Source of the DNA: Neisseria sp. oral taxon 014 str. F0314
GTDB taxonomy: Bacteria > Pseudomonadota > Gammaproteobacteria > Burkholderiales > Neisseriaceae
Length of the DNA: 64,000 nt
NCBI RefSeq assembly: GCF_005886145.1
Contig: NZ_CP040504.1
Location: forward strand, 1-64,000
Direction: 5' to 3'
In this document: piece after piece, positions 19,201 through 28,038 of the stretch
Layout of the letters: each line of letters starts with the position of its first letter
Position numbering within the stretch: position 1 is the stretch's first letter
Position numbers and translations under genes: made by a program
Notes under the pieces: model-generated
What the model was told of the DNA's origin: nothing
Databases searched by the model: none
The model's input: only the letters and a program-made list of their open reading frames with translations

Positions 19201-19832
19201 ACGAATTCTTCCCAATCTTCCGAATCTTTATTGCTATGTTCGTCGTGAATAGACAAGCGTCCGGCAGTATCAAGCAATACTGCTTCGTCTGATAAAAACC
19301 AGTCACAGTCCCGTGTCCCGGCCAAACCGCTTAAGGACGAACCTAAAGTACTTTCCAGCGGAAAATTCAAACCCGATTGTTTCAACGCCGTGGTTTTACC
19401 AGAACCCGCAGCTCCCAAAACTACATACCACGGCATCTGATAAAGATACTGCCCACTGTTGAATCTGGCTAAAAATCTATTTTCAGATTTAGAGAACCTG
19501 GCGTTTTTCAATACACGGTCAATTTCTGCAAATTGACGGCTCATCGAACTAATATCAGCAGAATCTTTCAAAATAGGTTCTTGCGCGGCTTTAATTTCTC
19601 GTAACAAAGCAGCGTTCCGTCTGGATTCACGATAGTGACGGAATACAATTTTGGCCACACAGAAGGCTAATAATGCTAAACATATAATTGCTCTTATGCC
19701 TTTTCCAACTAAGGGACGGGCATCTCCAATAGCAATCAGAGGGCCGATAAACCATATTAAGGCAATCAGTCCTAATATACCCAGAATGACCCATAAAGAA
19801 CGAGAACCTAAAAAATATAAAATCTTTTTCAT
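16284..19832 (-). CDS. tssM: T6SS inner-membrane protein TssM (IcmF)
   Basis: The 1182-residue protein has two N-terminal membrane segments (about residues 10-32 and 45-65), a cytoplasmic NTPase-like domain with Walker A GAAGSGKTTA (about 139-148) and DTAGRLSI, and a third membrane segment near residue 455 (GVAAAAIVVVGCLTLML). A long periplasmic IcmF/DUF1215 region and a C-terminal beta domain follow. With TssL and TssJ it forms the trans-envelope complex that docks the baseplate. An intact Walker A is present here, though it is not conserved in all TssM. Length is normal. Confidence 0.96.
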   Translation of the reverse strand: MKKILYFLGSRSLWVILGILGLIALIWFIGPLIAIGDARPLVGKGIRAIICLALLAFCVAKIVFRHYRESRRNAALLREIKAAQEPILKDSADISSMSRQFAEIDRVLKNARFSKSENRFLARFNSGQYLYQMPWYVVLGAAGSGKTTALKQSGLNFPLESTLGSSLSGLAGTRDCDWFLSDEAVLLDTAGRLSIHDEHSNKDSEDWEEFVSLLKRYRPKQPINGALVTVGVDDLLNGTTNIAEIAVELRKRIHEMRTKLGIDFPLYLMVTKLDLLHGFNPFFKHLTEEQSKQYFGISLASNEGAETPIATASNLLSEVVDKLRISMLGTVNELESSEDKAAAFAFPEEFERLNHAVLSLLKELSKSSKFEDSIVWRGVYFSSATQEGEGFNPVLDGLQDDFRLSKKYLDSETKTSNTQASFFLNKLFADVIFNEAGLAGENKSWFVRNQMQYWLGVAAAAIVVVGCLTLMLNSYSNNGSYLEQVKNKAIQLEKKIRPSENTPDLLKAVTFAEQVRDTTKTKELPDLSSPPLSYRMGLYQGNQMKDVGESSYQRILEDNVMPLISYRIDELLRTTRGSDGIKGYNALKAYLMMFDKERFDPEFMRSWLMSNLSESEVANISAAQKESVEAALTQILSKRRIITSIPYDADLVDQRRREVSQRDIASMVWEDTANSIIHSDVTGLRPVSFSSMGGVQSHLLFRRKSGRSLKEPIDFLYTKETYMTRVLPAMVKSAEQFFNEDSWVLGDYASLSQSKENVLSDAQGIYFNNYIRVWKDYLSDLSLVTSKSARENIQIAKLLSEKNSPLVSLIKGISNNTKLSFTNDIADKTDNKLTEWLNKSGLGGLIGKDGKVSDDLNALTKVNPVDDVFSDYHILTVSENNQPPAINNVTDAINDLYVYLVAVNVAVEKGVDLPPDDSLVKYKAEVNRLPPPFREMLDNFSGVILQNTDKVVDEKLMSSLDTQLADVSNKCENITKQGYPFIAGSNNNVAVEEFANIFGPNGMYSQFNNLSGSNAILAKSDKLDTVITKNELFKERFAILNHIAEIRKSYFDKNSETPKFDFSIKVVMLDPELESVNISYDGKSYIYSHGPVTPIAFSWPAQNGDAGAKIDVVSPQTRDAGISTAGPWSIFRLVEKGRIVQQTNNTTTVEYNIRGKNVVLEFATSTSPNPFNLAKLHNFNCI

Positions 19833-19905
19833 GTTCGTTTTTCCATTTAAATTTAATTACAGTCGCGGTCAGTTATACATACATATGTATCTACCGGCTA
19901 TTCGA

Positions 19906-21159
19906 TCAGTTATCTTGATTTTGAGTTGGGGCAGCGTCTTCCGGAACAATGGTTTCTCTTCCTAATTTCGGACCATTTGTATCCGTTGCAAACAATGTTA
20001 TTTCAACTCTACGGTTTTTAGCTTTATTTTCAGGGGAGTCGTTAGGCGCAACAGGATTGGTCGAACCGCGGCCTTCTGAGCGGATACGATTAGCTCCATT
20101 CCTCATATAACTTAACAAGATTTCTTTGACTGCATCTGCTCGCCCTTGAGACAAATGCCAATTTGACGGATATTCCAAACTCTGAATAGGCGTATTATCC
20201 GTATAACCTGTTACAACAACTTGTCCGTCAACACTGTTTAAAGCCTGCCCAACTGCGGCCAATACCGGATAGTATTGATCTTGAATGGACGTAGAACCCG
20301 ATTCAAACAAACCATCGCCCAAAATGGTAACGGTACTGCGATCTGGATCATCTTTGACTGAAACCAGTTTTCGTGCGATTTCATTTTCAAGAAGCGGTCG
20401 AAGGCGGGTAAAGTTTGTTGGTTTTTTATGTTTTGGCGTTACGACGGGAAGTCGAAGGCTATTTACTTTGGTACTGGCCGTGTCAAATTTGCTTCCTAAC
20501 GACCATTGCATGGAGAAATATGCAACGCTAAGTATAACGCCGCCCAGTACGCCGACAACCCATAATGGAATAGTTAGATGTTGTTTTCTTTGTACAATAT
20601 TTTTGACTACTGGGTCGCTTCCCAATAAAGACGCCATTTGATCCGGTCTTTTTGAATGAATAATTGCTAACAAATCTCTTTTTATCTTATCAACTTCTAA
20701 CTCCCCACTAGTCAAAACCTGATATTTGCCTTTATAACCGAATTGTAAACATAAATACATAAATTCAATTAAATCAATGTTTTTATTCACATCCTGCTTT
20801 AGAGTATTCAAAATTTCAAAAAAACGCTCACCACCCCACGTCTCATCATAGAAAGACACTAACAAGCTATTTTTAGCCCAATGTTCATCCGCCCAACCAG
20901 CCCTTACCGCTGACTCATCCACAAACGTACATAAGCAATATTTAGCAGCCTGTATCGCATCATATTTCGCCCCGTTTTTTTCAGCTTCTTCCTCAAACCG
21001 ATTAATCAGCAATGAAAATTTGTTGATTAATCCATCGGAAGAGAGCTGGCTGGTAGTATGCTTCATTGCATTCACCAAAATAAAAACCGACTTCGCAGCT
21101 TCGATTAAAGGGTTATAGCCCCCCGTTGCTCCATAAATAGCTTGGTTCTGGTTACTCAT
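19906..21159 (-). CDS. tssL: T6SS inner-membrane protein TssL (DotU) with OmpA domain
   Basis: The protein (about 417 residues) has a DotU cytoplasmic domain (NPLIEAAKSVFILVNAMK, then CTFVDESAVRAGW and ERFFEILNTL), one membrane segment at about 195-217 (LWVVGVLGGVILSVAYF) and a C-terminal OmpA-like peptidoglycan-binding domain (VVTGYTDNTPIQS, LSQGRADAVKEIL, NRRVEITLF). This is the 'evolved' TssL that anchors itself to the cell wall. I chose ATG 21159 because GTG 21174 has no ribosome site. The gene lies 19 bases after tssK. Confidence 0.95.
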   Translation of the reverse strand: MSNQNQAIYGATGGYNPLIEAAKSVFILVNAMKHTTSQLSSDGLINKFSLLINRFEEEAEKNGAKYDAIQAAKYCLCTFVDESAVRAGWADEHWAKNSLLVSFYDETWGGERFFEILNTLKQDVNKNIDLIEFMYLCLQFGYKGKYQVLTSGELEVDKIKRDLLAIIHSKRPDQMASLLGSDPVVKNIVQRKQHLTIPLWVVGVLGGVILSVAYFSMQWSLGSKFDTASTKVNSLRLPVVTPKHKKPTNFTRLRPLLENEIARKLVSVKDDPDRSTVTILGDGLFESGSTSIQDQYYPVLAAVGQALNSVDGQVVVTGYTDNTPIQSLEYPSNWHLSQGRADAVKEILLSYMRNGANRIRSEGRGSTNPVAPNDSPENKAKNRRVEITLFATDTNGPKLGRETIVPEDAAPTQNQDN

Positions 21160-21178
21160 ATAAAAGATTTCCACTCAA

Positions 21179-22525
21179 TTAATTTAAAGATTTAATTGCC
21201 CAAAATTCAATATCCAAACTCGGGAAACTACCTGCCAGATGGAAAGCCATTCCTGACGAAGTATCAAACATATCCCATAATTCGTTCTTTTTATCTAACT
21301 CAAAATAAACATACCCGCTGTGGTAAGGCAATTCACGTGGCGCAACCGACAATGCATGAACTTTAATACCAGGTAGATGATAAGCAACTAACTCTTTTAC
21401 TTTTTCCACTGTACCAATCTTTACTATGCTCGGAATTCTCTGACGTAACACATCATTAGGTATGTCTGCTTTAACTGCCAGTACGAAGGATGCTTTATCT
21501 AAAAGAGATTGGTCAGGCGTTTGCGCTACGCGTAGTGAATCATCTCGCATATCCAGAGGAATTCTAATAGCTCTTTGTTCTAGTACAATAGAAAGCGATT
21601 TACGCAAATTAATAAATAACTGACTGAAACACAAGGCTAAATCATTGTGCATATAAATAGGCATGTCGTTGAATTTACGAGAAGGTAGGAACGTCATTAA
21701 ATCTGCACATAATTTAGATAAATTCACAAATAACGTTTCGGGGTGTGTTTGTCTTGCGCCTTCTTGCTCATGCGACAAATAAGCCAAATAACGGTTAATC
21801 GTTTGCAACATCATAAAATCAACAACTTCAACCGAACCACCTGTATTCGGATCATTTACAGCGTTAGCTAGACTATTACTTTTCTGTAACAATAAACCAT
21901 AACTCTCTGAAATATAGGAGCGTAGGTGATGTTGCTGCTGACTTCCCAAGAATGGGGGGATATATAAATCATCTAATGTAATTTCAGAATCAGCAGAACA
22001 TGAACGAATTACAGCGATCGGAAGAGAAGTCTGCCCTTGGCCGATATCTGATTCTAATACCAACACAGGATTAAAATCTGCTAATGTTAACTGGCGTGGT
22101 TCCAGTTCGATATTGGTTATATCCGATACTGATTTTTCAAATGTTTTAAAGCGATGTAAGCCAACTGCCTTTGTATTTTCAGGAAAAGCAAATTCATTAT
22201 TCACAGATGAAGGGAGTGTGAGAGCTAGACAAAGCTTGGTATCTTTAGTATTAGGAGGAATTTTGGCACTAACAGCCTCCAATTGTTTTTCAGTAAAAGA
22301 AAAAATGGAACCGTCAGGAAAGACCCCTTCTGCCGCATTAATACCAATAACTCCTTGTTTTAAGCCGCTGATATCCAATTCTAGAGCTGTAAACCCCCAA
22401 TAGAACCCTTCCCGTAAAACTGAAAGCTGCCGCAATCCTGATTCAATATAACGGTCAAATTGTTGAAAATGTTGTGGAGTGATAAAAATTCCTTCAGACC
22501 ACACTACCTTAGGTTCGATAGCCAT
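21179..22525 (-). CDS. tssK: T6SS baseplate-membrane connector TssK
   Basis: The 448-residue protein is a clear TssK/ImpJ: VVWSEGIFITPQHFQQFDRY at the start (the family's 'W-x-EG-x-x-x-x-PQHFQQ' signature), then LRQLSVLREGFYWGF, and a C-terminal domain with LPYHSGYVYFELDKKNELW. TssK trimers link the TssFG wedges to TssL/TssM. It is the second gene of the leftward operon, 29 bases after tssJ. Length is normal. Confidence 0.96.
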   Translation of the reverse strand: MAIEPKVVWSEGIFITPQHFQQFDRYIESGLRQLSVLREGFYWGFTALELDISGLKQGVIGINAAEGVFPDGSIFSFTEKQLEAVSAKIPPNTKDTKLCLALTLPSSVNNEFAFPENTKAVGLHRFKTFEKSVSDITNIELEPRQLTLADFNPVLVLESDIGQGQTSLPIAVIRSCSADSEITLDDLYIPPFLGSQQQHHLRSYISESYGLLLQKSNSLANAVNDPNTGGSVEVVDFMMLQTINRYLAYLSHEQEGARQTHPETLFVNLSKLCADLMTFLPSRKFNDMPIYMHNDLALCFSQLFINLRKSLSIVLEQRAIRIPLDMRDDSLRVAQTPDQSLLDKASFVLAVKADIPNDVLRQRIPSIVKIGTVEKVKELVAYHLPGIKVHALSVAPRELPYHSGYVYFELDKKNELWDMFDTSSGMAFHLAGSFPSLDIEFWAIKSLN

Positions 22526-22554
22526 AATTATTTACTCTTGTAATTGTTTAATGA

Positions 22555-23208
22555 TCATTTAACAGCTTCATAATCGTCTTTAACAGTCTCCCTGAAAATA
22601 CCTTTGCTCAAGTCATTCTTTTCTCCCTTAGCTTTCCCTCCAAACGTAATATTTTTATCCTCTGGGTGACGTTCTTTATAGTTACGCAATTTCTCTTTCA
22701 TATCCGATTTCGAAATCTGGCTGAGAGTACTTTTATCAACACTTAAATAGAGATACTGTTTACCAAATTGATACCAGCGTTTTTTCTGTTTTAATAATAT
22801 TAACCTCCATTGACTGTTATCCAAGTTACGATAGCCGGCGACTACTCCTAAATATTTCAGATGGGAATCTACTTTGACAGGCAATACTTTTACTGTATCG
22901 GGGTAGAAAATATATTGATCGTGCTGTATTAACTTATCACCTATTTTTTCTTTTGCTTGTTCAGTTAACTCAAGATAATTAAATTGTTTAAATTCACTAT
23001 CAGTAGCCAGTTGATACAAATCCAAACGTATTGGAGAAGGCCTCCCTGCATCATCAGGATTCGATTCGGGAGAAACAATTATCTGAACATTGATTTTATC
23101 CCCGCTACCATCTGATTCTTTAGGAGGTTTTTTATTTGATGAACACGCCCCAAGTACCGATACAGATAATATTATTACCGATAGAATTAAATTCTTCTGA
23201 ATATTCAT
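22555..23208 (-). CDS. tssJ: T6SS outer-membrane lipoprotein TssJ
   Basis: The 217-residue protein has a lipoprotein signal: charged start, hydrophobic core and lipobox LGAC with the lipidated Cys at residue 22. The mature part contains PIRLDLYQLATDSEFKQFNY and a typical TssJ beta-sandwich pattern (VDSHLKYLGVVAGYRNLDNSQWR). It anchors the TssLM complex to the outer membrane. It has a longer C-terminal tail than the usual 150-180 residues, Lys/Glu-rich. It is the first gene of the leftward operon, so the promoter should lie within 23209-23300. Confidence 0.9.
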   Translation of the reverse strand: MNIQKNLILSVIILSVSVLGACSSNKKPPKESDGSGDKINVQIIVSPESNPDDAGRPSPIRLDLYQLATDSEFKQFNYLELTEQAKEKIGDKLIQHDQYIFYPDTVKVLPVKVDSHLKYLGVVAGYRNLDNSQWRLILLKQKKRWYQFGKQYLYLSVDKSTLSQISKSDMKEKLRNYKERHPEDKNITFGGKAKGEKNDLSKGIFRETVKDDYEAVK

Positions 23209-23495
23209 TGTTCAAACACCATTTTTCGATTAATTAAGTAAATTAAATTAATATTAATCACAAAACTAAATAAAACTAGTTTCGCGGCGGGTATTTCAAA
23301 ATTTACCACAAACAAACGATGCAGAGTGAAACTAAATCCAATTTATCTTGTCGAATATTCGCATGCTGTATGGCTGTATGTAAGACCAATATATTTGCAA
23401 AATGTTCCGAGAATCATGTATTACCAACTCATCTATTCTCATCAATATACTGAATCTCCAAGAATTTTTTAATTTTATTTAGGGATGCATCACAA
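23209..23495. other. AT-rich divergent intergenic region
   Basis: This 287-base AT-rich gap between tssJ (leftward) and rhs (rightward) must hold the promoters of both. I see no clean sigma-70 pair; runs such as ATTAATATTAATC near 23250 could serve as -10 elements. No gene is visible. Confidence 0.5.
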
Positions 23496-26400
23496 ATGGC
23501 CTTTCAAAAAACCGCCCGCAAAGACTCCGCCTTCCGCATCGTCTGCATCCTCCCAGACTTCTGCTTCCTCCCCACTCCGCCTACCCCGCCTCAGGCCCCT
23601 CCCATCCCCTTCCCCCTCACCACCGACCTCGGCAAGGCCAAATCCGTCGCCCGCGACGTCCTCATCAACAAAAAACCCGCCTTCGTCTTCGACGCCAGCT
23701 ACGCCCCAAAAACTTTCGGCGACGAACCCGCCGACCCTAAAGTCCCCGCCGGCGGCCTGCGCAAAAAAGGCATCCTCTCCCATACCGCCGGCGAAGCCGC
23801 ATGGCCTTTCACCCATTCCTCCTCCGTCAAAATCCACGGCCACTACATCGTCCGAACCGGCGACATGTTCCATATGAACAACAAGTACACAGGCCAATCC
23901 GAAGGAAAATGCCCCGCATGTAAGGCTGCCGCCCTCGCCGGCCTGCCCGTCAACCCCATCCTCGGCATCAAGGTACTGCCCGACGAAACCGATTTCGCCT
24001 TCTCCGGCATCCTCCCCCTCGTTTGGAACCGCAGCTACTTCTCCGACCAGCCCGGCACCGGTTGGCTCGGCAACGGTTGGAGCGTACCCGGATGCCGACG
24101 CATCGTACGCTCGGCCGATGGGATGACCTACATCGACGAACAGGGACGATGCCTGCCGCTGCCTAACCTCGACGACGGGGGACCAGTGCTCAATGAGGCC
24201 GAAATGCTCTGGTTCGCCCGCGACGGCGCGCATTATTTCGTCACCGCACTCGACGGCTCCCTCTCGTTGCGCTTCGTGCCGGTTTCGGTGTCCGACGACG
24301 ACCCTGAAGGGGCGGACTGCCCGCTGTTCGTTTTGGCCGCAATCGAAGACGGCAACGGCAACTGTCAACGTTGGCTGTACCATCCCGCCACCGGTCTGCC
24401 GCAGTTTGTCGTTGATGGCAACGGCCGGGTGTTCCACCTGCAATTCGGCAACGTCGCCTCCGCCGCCGAACCGATGATGCGGCTGACCGCGGTGTCGCTG
24501 CTTGACGCTCTGCCGCCCTTCGGTTCGACGACGCCGCGCGGCAGGGTACTGGTGCGCTACGAATATTCCGCCACCGGCGACTTGCTGCGCGTGTTCGGCC
24601 GCGACGGCAACCTGTCCCGTTCCTTTACCTACCGCAACCACATCATGCTGTCCCATACCGACGCAGCCGGACTGGTCTCTTCCTACGAGTACGACCGCTA
24701 CGATGCCGAAGGGCGGGTACTGCTCAACACCGTATCCGACGGCCGGCAATGGCGCTTCGACTATCACGACGGCCATACCGACGTGACCGACGTACTCGGC
24801 CGCACCGAGCGCTACCGTTTCGACGGCAACAACGAACTGACCGGCCGCACCTTTGCCGACGGCTCCGAAACCTCGATGGAACGCGACCGCCTCGGCCGCC
24901 TGACCGCTTATACCGACGCGCTCGGCCGCACCACCTACTATCAATACAGCCGCGAAGGCCAGCTCACCGACATCACCCGCCCCGACGGCGTCACCCTCCA
25001 CCGCGAATACGACGACGACTACCGGCTCATCATCGCTTCCGACGCAGAGGGCAATACCGACAACTACGGCTACGACGACACCGGCAACCTGATCCGCCAC
25101 ACCGATACCGTCGGCGGCGTCACCCGTTTCAGCTATCTCGGCAACGGCCTGCTCGAAACCGTGACCGACCCCGAGGGACATACCGTTTCCTACCGCTACG
25201 GCACGGACAACCTGCCCGAAGCCGTAACCGACTGCTCCGGTTACGAAACCCGCTTCGAATACAACGAAGACGGCCTGCCGCTGCGCATCACCGATGCCGA
25301 AGGCGGCCGCACCGAATACCATTACGACGCCGCACTGCGGCCGGTGGCGGCCCGTTACGCCGACGGCAGCAATGAAACCTTCGCCTACGACGCCGCCGGC
25401 CGCCTCGTGCGCCACACCGATGCCGCAGGGCACGCCACCGGCTACGAATACGGCCCGGACGGCCTGCTGCTGCAACGCACCGACGCGCTCGGACACACCT
25501 TCCGCTACCGCTACGACGCCGCCCGCCGCCTGGTACGCCTGACCAACGAAAACGGTGCGCACTACCGCTTCGCCTACGGTCTGCTCGACGAACTTGCCGC
25601 CGAATGCGGTTTCGACGGCAAACTGACCGGCTACCGCTACAACGCCGCCGGCGAGCTGACCGAACAGCTCGAATACGGCCGGGTGGAGGAAGAGCGGGTG
25701 GCGGCGCTGTTCGCGCGGGACGGCGGGGAAATTTCAGACGGCCCCGCCCCGCTACGTACCGCCGCCTTTGACCGCGACAGCCTGGGACGGCTGACCCGCA
25801 GCCTGCTGCGGCAGGACGGCGGCGAATGGGAGACCCGTTTCGGCTACGATGCCGAAGGCCGCCTCGTGCGTGCCGCCGACGCAAACGGCATCACCTGCTT
25901 CGACTACGACGTACTCGGCCGCATCATTCAGGAAGCTTTCCGGCCGCACCGCCCCGAAGCCGACCGGGACGAAGCACTGCCTGAAACCGACTGGCAGAAC
26001 CCCGACCACGACCTCATCCTGCTGCACAAGTTCCGCAACGTGCGCTACCGCTACGACGGCAACGGCAACCGTACCGCGGTCGAACTGCCCGGCGGCAGCG
26101 GCCTGGAGAACCTCTACTACGGCAGCGGCCACCTGCACCGGATCGCCTTTGACGGCGAAACCGTCACCGACATCGAACGCGACCGGCTGCACCGCGAAAC
26201 CGGCCGCACCCAAGGCAGGCTGGCCAGCCGCTACACCCTCGACCCCCTCGGCCGTCTGAAAAGCCAGCTGGCCGTCCCGGCGGGACCGTCCGAAAGCAAA
26301 GGCAAAGCCGCCGTAACCGCCGCGGTAAAACGCAGCTACGGTTACGACCGTACCGGCAACCTGACCCAAAGCACCGACCCGAGGACGGGAACGACACAGT

Positions 26401-27584
26401 TCGAATACGACAAACTCGGCAGGATTACCCGTGCGGGTGACGAACTATTCGCCTTCGATCCGGCGCACAACATCGTCGACATACCCGCAAGGCCGTCTGA
26501 AAACATTCCCGAAGGAATTTCGGAAGCGGCGGACAAAGCACATACCGCCACCGTCAAAGACAACCGCATCAAAACCTACGACGGGGCCGAATACTACTAC
26601 GACACCTTCGGCAACCTCACCTTCATGAGCCTGCCCGACGGCGGCAGCCGCACTCTGAGCTACGACCTCAAAGACCGCCTCGTGCTGGCCGAAATCTGGC
26701 GGGAGGGCGGCAAGGAAATCTGGCGCTACGAATACGACGCGCTCGACCGCAGGATTGCCAAAGAACAGGTTGAAGTCGGCGAAGAACACCGCCCCGCCGC
26801 CGACGGGAAAGGCCGTCTGAAAACCGTACCCGGCAGCCGCATCGAATTCGTTTGGGACGGCAGCCATCTGCTGCAGGAAATTCACCCGCACGGAAGCTAT
26901 ACCTACGTCTATACCGACCAAGATTCTTATGAACCGCTGGCGCAGATTTGCGAATGGGAGGACGAAGCGGGCGAAACCCGACGGCAGGTCAACTACTTCC
27001 ACTGCGACCAGATCGGCCTGCCGCGGGAGATGACCGACGGCGAGGGAAGGCTGCTGTGGTTCGGCAACTATGGCGGCTGGGGCAAACTCACGGAGGAAAC
27101 CAATATTGCCAATGCGCACCAGCCGTTCCGGTTGCAGAACCAGTATTGCGACGGGGAGACGGGGCTGCATTACAACTTCTTCAGGTACTACGACCCGCAT
27201 TCGGGACGCTTTGTTACACAGGACCCGATCGGGTTACTCGGAGATGAGAATTTTTATACATTCGCGTCCAACGTGCAGGAATGGATTGACCCCCTTGGAC
27301 TTAAAAAGAAAGCCTCTTCTCGTAAACCTAAATTCGTATCTACCAAATCAACAGGTAGAACTAAGCCTCGGAATGCTCTTGAAAGCAAAATTATGGATCA
27401 AGTCAAAAAACGACCTGAAAAAGGAAATGTGATAATTAGGGCGGACCAAATTGGCGATCGATGTTATGCAGGGAAAGGTTGGAATAAAATGGAACAAAAA
27501 ATAGATGGGGTTACTATTCACTATATGGCAAAATTTGATAAGGCGGGGAAAATGACGCATGTTACTGATTTTAAATTTAAATAA
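23496..27584 (+). CDS. Full-length Rhs effector with PAAR-like N-terminus and unknown C-terminal toxin
   Basis: The protein has 1362 residues. After a basic start, residues 40-125 are a PAAR-like (DUF4150-type) region (KPAFVFDASYAPKTFGDEP, HSSSVKIHGHYIVRTGDMF). A CPAC motif and the Rhs entry region (NPILGIKVLPDETDF, WNRSYFSDQPGTGWLGNGW) lead into about 1000 residues of YD repeats. The shell closes with RYYDPHSGRFVTQDPIGLLG and a conserved WIDPLGL near 1265. The last ~94 residues are AT-rich, Lys-rich and unrelated to the shell: this is the variable toxin, which I do not recognise. It lies beside the T6SS core, with an immunity-like gene 9 bases downstream. Four DUS or near-DUS copies lie inside the frame. 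Confidence 0.93.
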   Translation: MAFQKTARKDSAFRIVCILPDFCFLPTPPTPPQAPPIPFPLTTDLGKAKSVARDVLINKKPAFVFDASYAPKTFGDEPADPKVPAGGLRKKGILSHTAGEAAWPFTHSSSVKIHGHYIVRTGDMFHMNNKYTGQSEGKCPACKAAALAGLPVNPILGIKVLPDETDFAFSGILPLVWNRSYFSDQPGTGWLGNGWSVPGCRRIVRSADGMTYIDEQGRCLPLPNLDDGGPVLNEAEMLWFARDGAHYFVTALDGSLSLRFVPVSVSDDDPEGADCPLFVLAAIEDGNGNCQRWLYHPATGLPQFVVDGNGRVFHLQFGNVASAAEPMMRLTAVSLLDALPPFGSTTPRGRVLVRYEYSATGDLLRVFGRDGNLSRSFTYRNHIMLSHTDAAGLVSSYEYDRYDAEGRVLLNTVSDGRQWRFDYHDGHTDVTDVLGRTERYRFDGNNELTGRTFADGSETSMERDRLGRLTAYTDALGRTTYYQYSREGQLTDITRPDGVTLHREYDDDYRLIIASDAEGNTDNYGYDDTGNLIRHTDTVGGVTRFSYLGNGLLETVTDPEGHTVSYRYGTDNLPEAVTDCSGYETRFEYNEDGLPLRITDAEGGRTEYHYDAALRPVAARYADGSNETFAYDAAGRLVRHTDAAGHATGYEYGPDGLLLQRTDALGHTFRYRYDAARRLVRLTNENGAHYRFAYGLLDELAAECGFDGKLTGYRYNAAGELTEQLEYGRVEEERVAALFARDGGEISDGPAPLRTAAFDRDSLGRLTRSLLRQDGGEWETRFGYDAEGRLVRAADANGITCFDYDVLGRIIQEAFRPHRPEADRDEALPETDWQNPDHDLILLHKFRNVRYRYDGNGNRTAVELPGGSGLENLYYGSGHLHRIAFDGETVTDIERDRLHRETGRTQGRLASRYTLDPLGRLKSQLAVPAGPSESKGKAAVTAAVKRSYGYDRTGNLTQSTDPRTGTTQFEYDKLGRITRAGDELFAFDPAHNIVDIPARPSENIPEGISEAADKAHTATVKDNRIKTYDGAEYYYDTFGNLTFMSLPDGGSRTLSYDLKDRLVLAEIWREGGKEIWRYEYDALDRRIAKEQVEVGEEHRPAADGKGRLKTVPGSRIEFVWDGSHLLQEIHPHGSYTYVYTDQDSYEPLAQICEWEDEAGETRRQVNYFHCDQIGLPREMTDGEGRLLWFGNYGGWGKLTEETNIANAHQPFRLQNQYCDGETGLHYNFFRYYDPHSGRFVTQDPIGLLGDENFYTFASNVQEWIDPLGLKKKASSRKPKFVSTKSTGRTKPRNALESKIMDQVKKRPEKGNVIIRADQIGDRCYAGKGWNKMEQKIDGVTIHYMAKFDKAGKMTHVTDFKFK

Positions 27585-27593
27585 GAGGATTAT

Positions 27594-27926
27594 ATGAATA
27601 AATTTATTTATAAAAATGCTTCTGACATTACCAGACACTGGGAATTTTGTAATCAAAATAAATATCCATTTATTACAATTAATAATATTGATAGGAATTT
27701 TAATGAAATATTTTTTGATATAACTAATATAAGCAATAAATTAGAAGAAGTTTCTAATTCCATAAAAGAAATATCCTATTGTTATAATAATTTTTTTTTA
27801 ATCCCTGACTATATATCAGAACGATATGAATCCCAATATTATTACTTTGAATTTCCTGTTATAAATACTCACTCTGAACTTATTGCAAACCAGTTATTTG
27901 ATTATTTACTTGACAACATAAGCTAG
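27594..27926 (+). CDS. Probable immunity protein to the Rhs toxin
   Basis: The 110-residue protein is AT-rich, acidic and Tyr/Asn-rich, with no signal peptide or membrane segment. I recognise no family. It starts 9 bases after the rhs stop, with AAGAGGA upstream, the classic place for the cognate cytoplasmic immunity gene of a polymorphic toxin. It is followed by an inverted DUS pair that closes the unit. The function is inferred from position. Confidence 0.7.
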   Translation: MNKFIYKNASDITRHWEFCNQNKYPFITINNIDRNFNEIFFDITNISNKLEEVSNSIKEISYCYNNFFLIPDYISERYESQYYYFEFPVINTHSELIANQLFDYLLDNIS

Positions 27927-27950
27927 AGCCTATTCTTGCAGCAGATCACA

Positions 27951-27979
27951 AGGCCGTCTGAAAAAACTTTCAGACGGCC
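27951..27979. terminator. Inverted DUS pair (terminator-like)
   Basis: AGGCCGTCTGAA and its reverse complement form a stem of about 12 bp with a short loop, followed by few Ts. It closes the rhs-immunity unit and is also a DNA uptake signal. Confidence 0.8.
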
Positions 27980-28038
27980 AATGCTACAGAAAAAACAGTT
28001 ACGAAATTGCAAAGAAGATCTGGGAGGTAATTATCAAT

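Noticed and set aside
23490..25562. 690-codon open frame antisense to rhs
   Set aside because: It mirrors the GC-rich YD repeats (Val/Gly/Ala-rich translation), has no ribosome site, and the sense strand encodes a clear Rhs.
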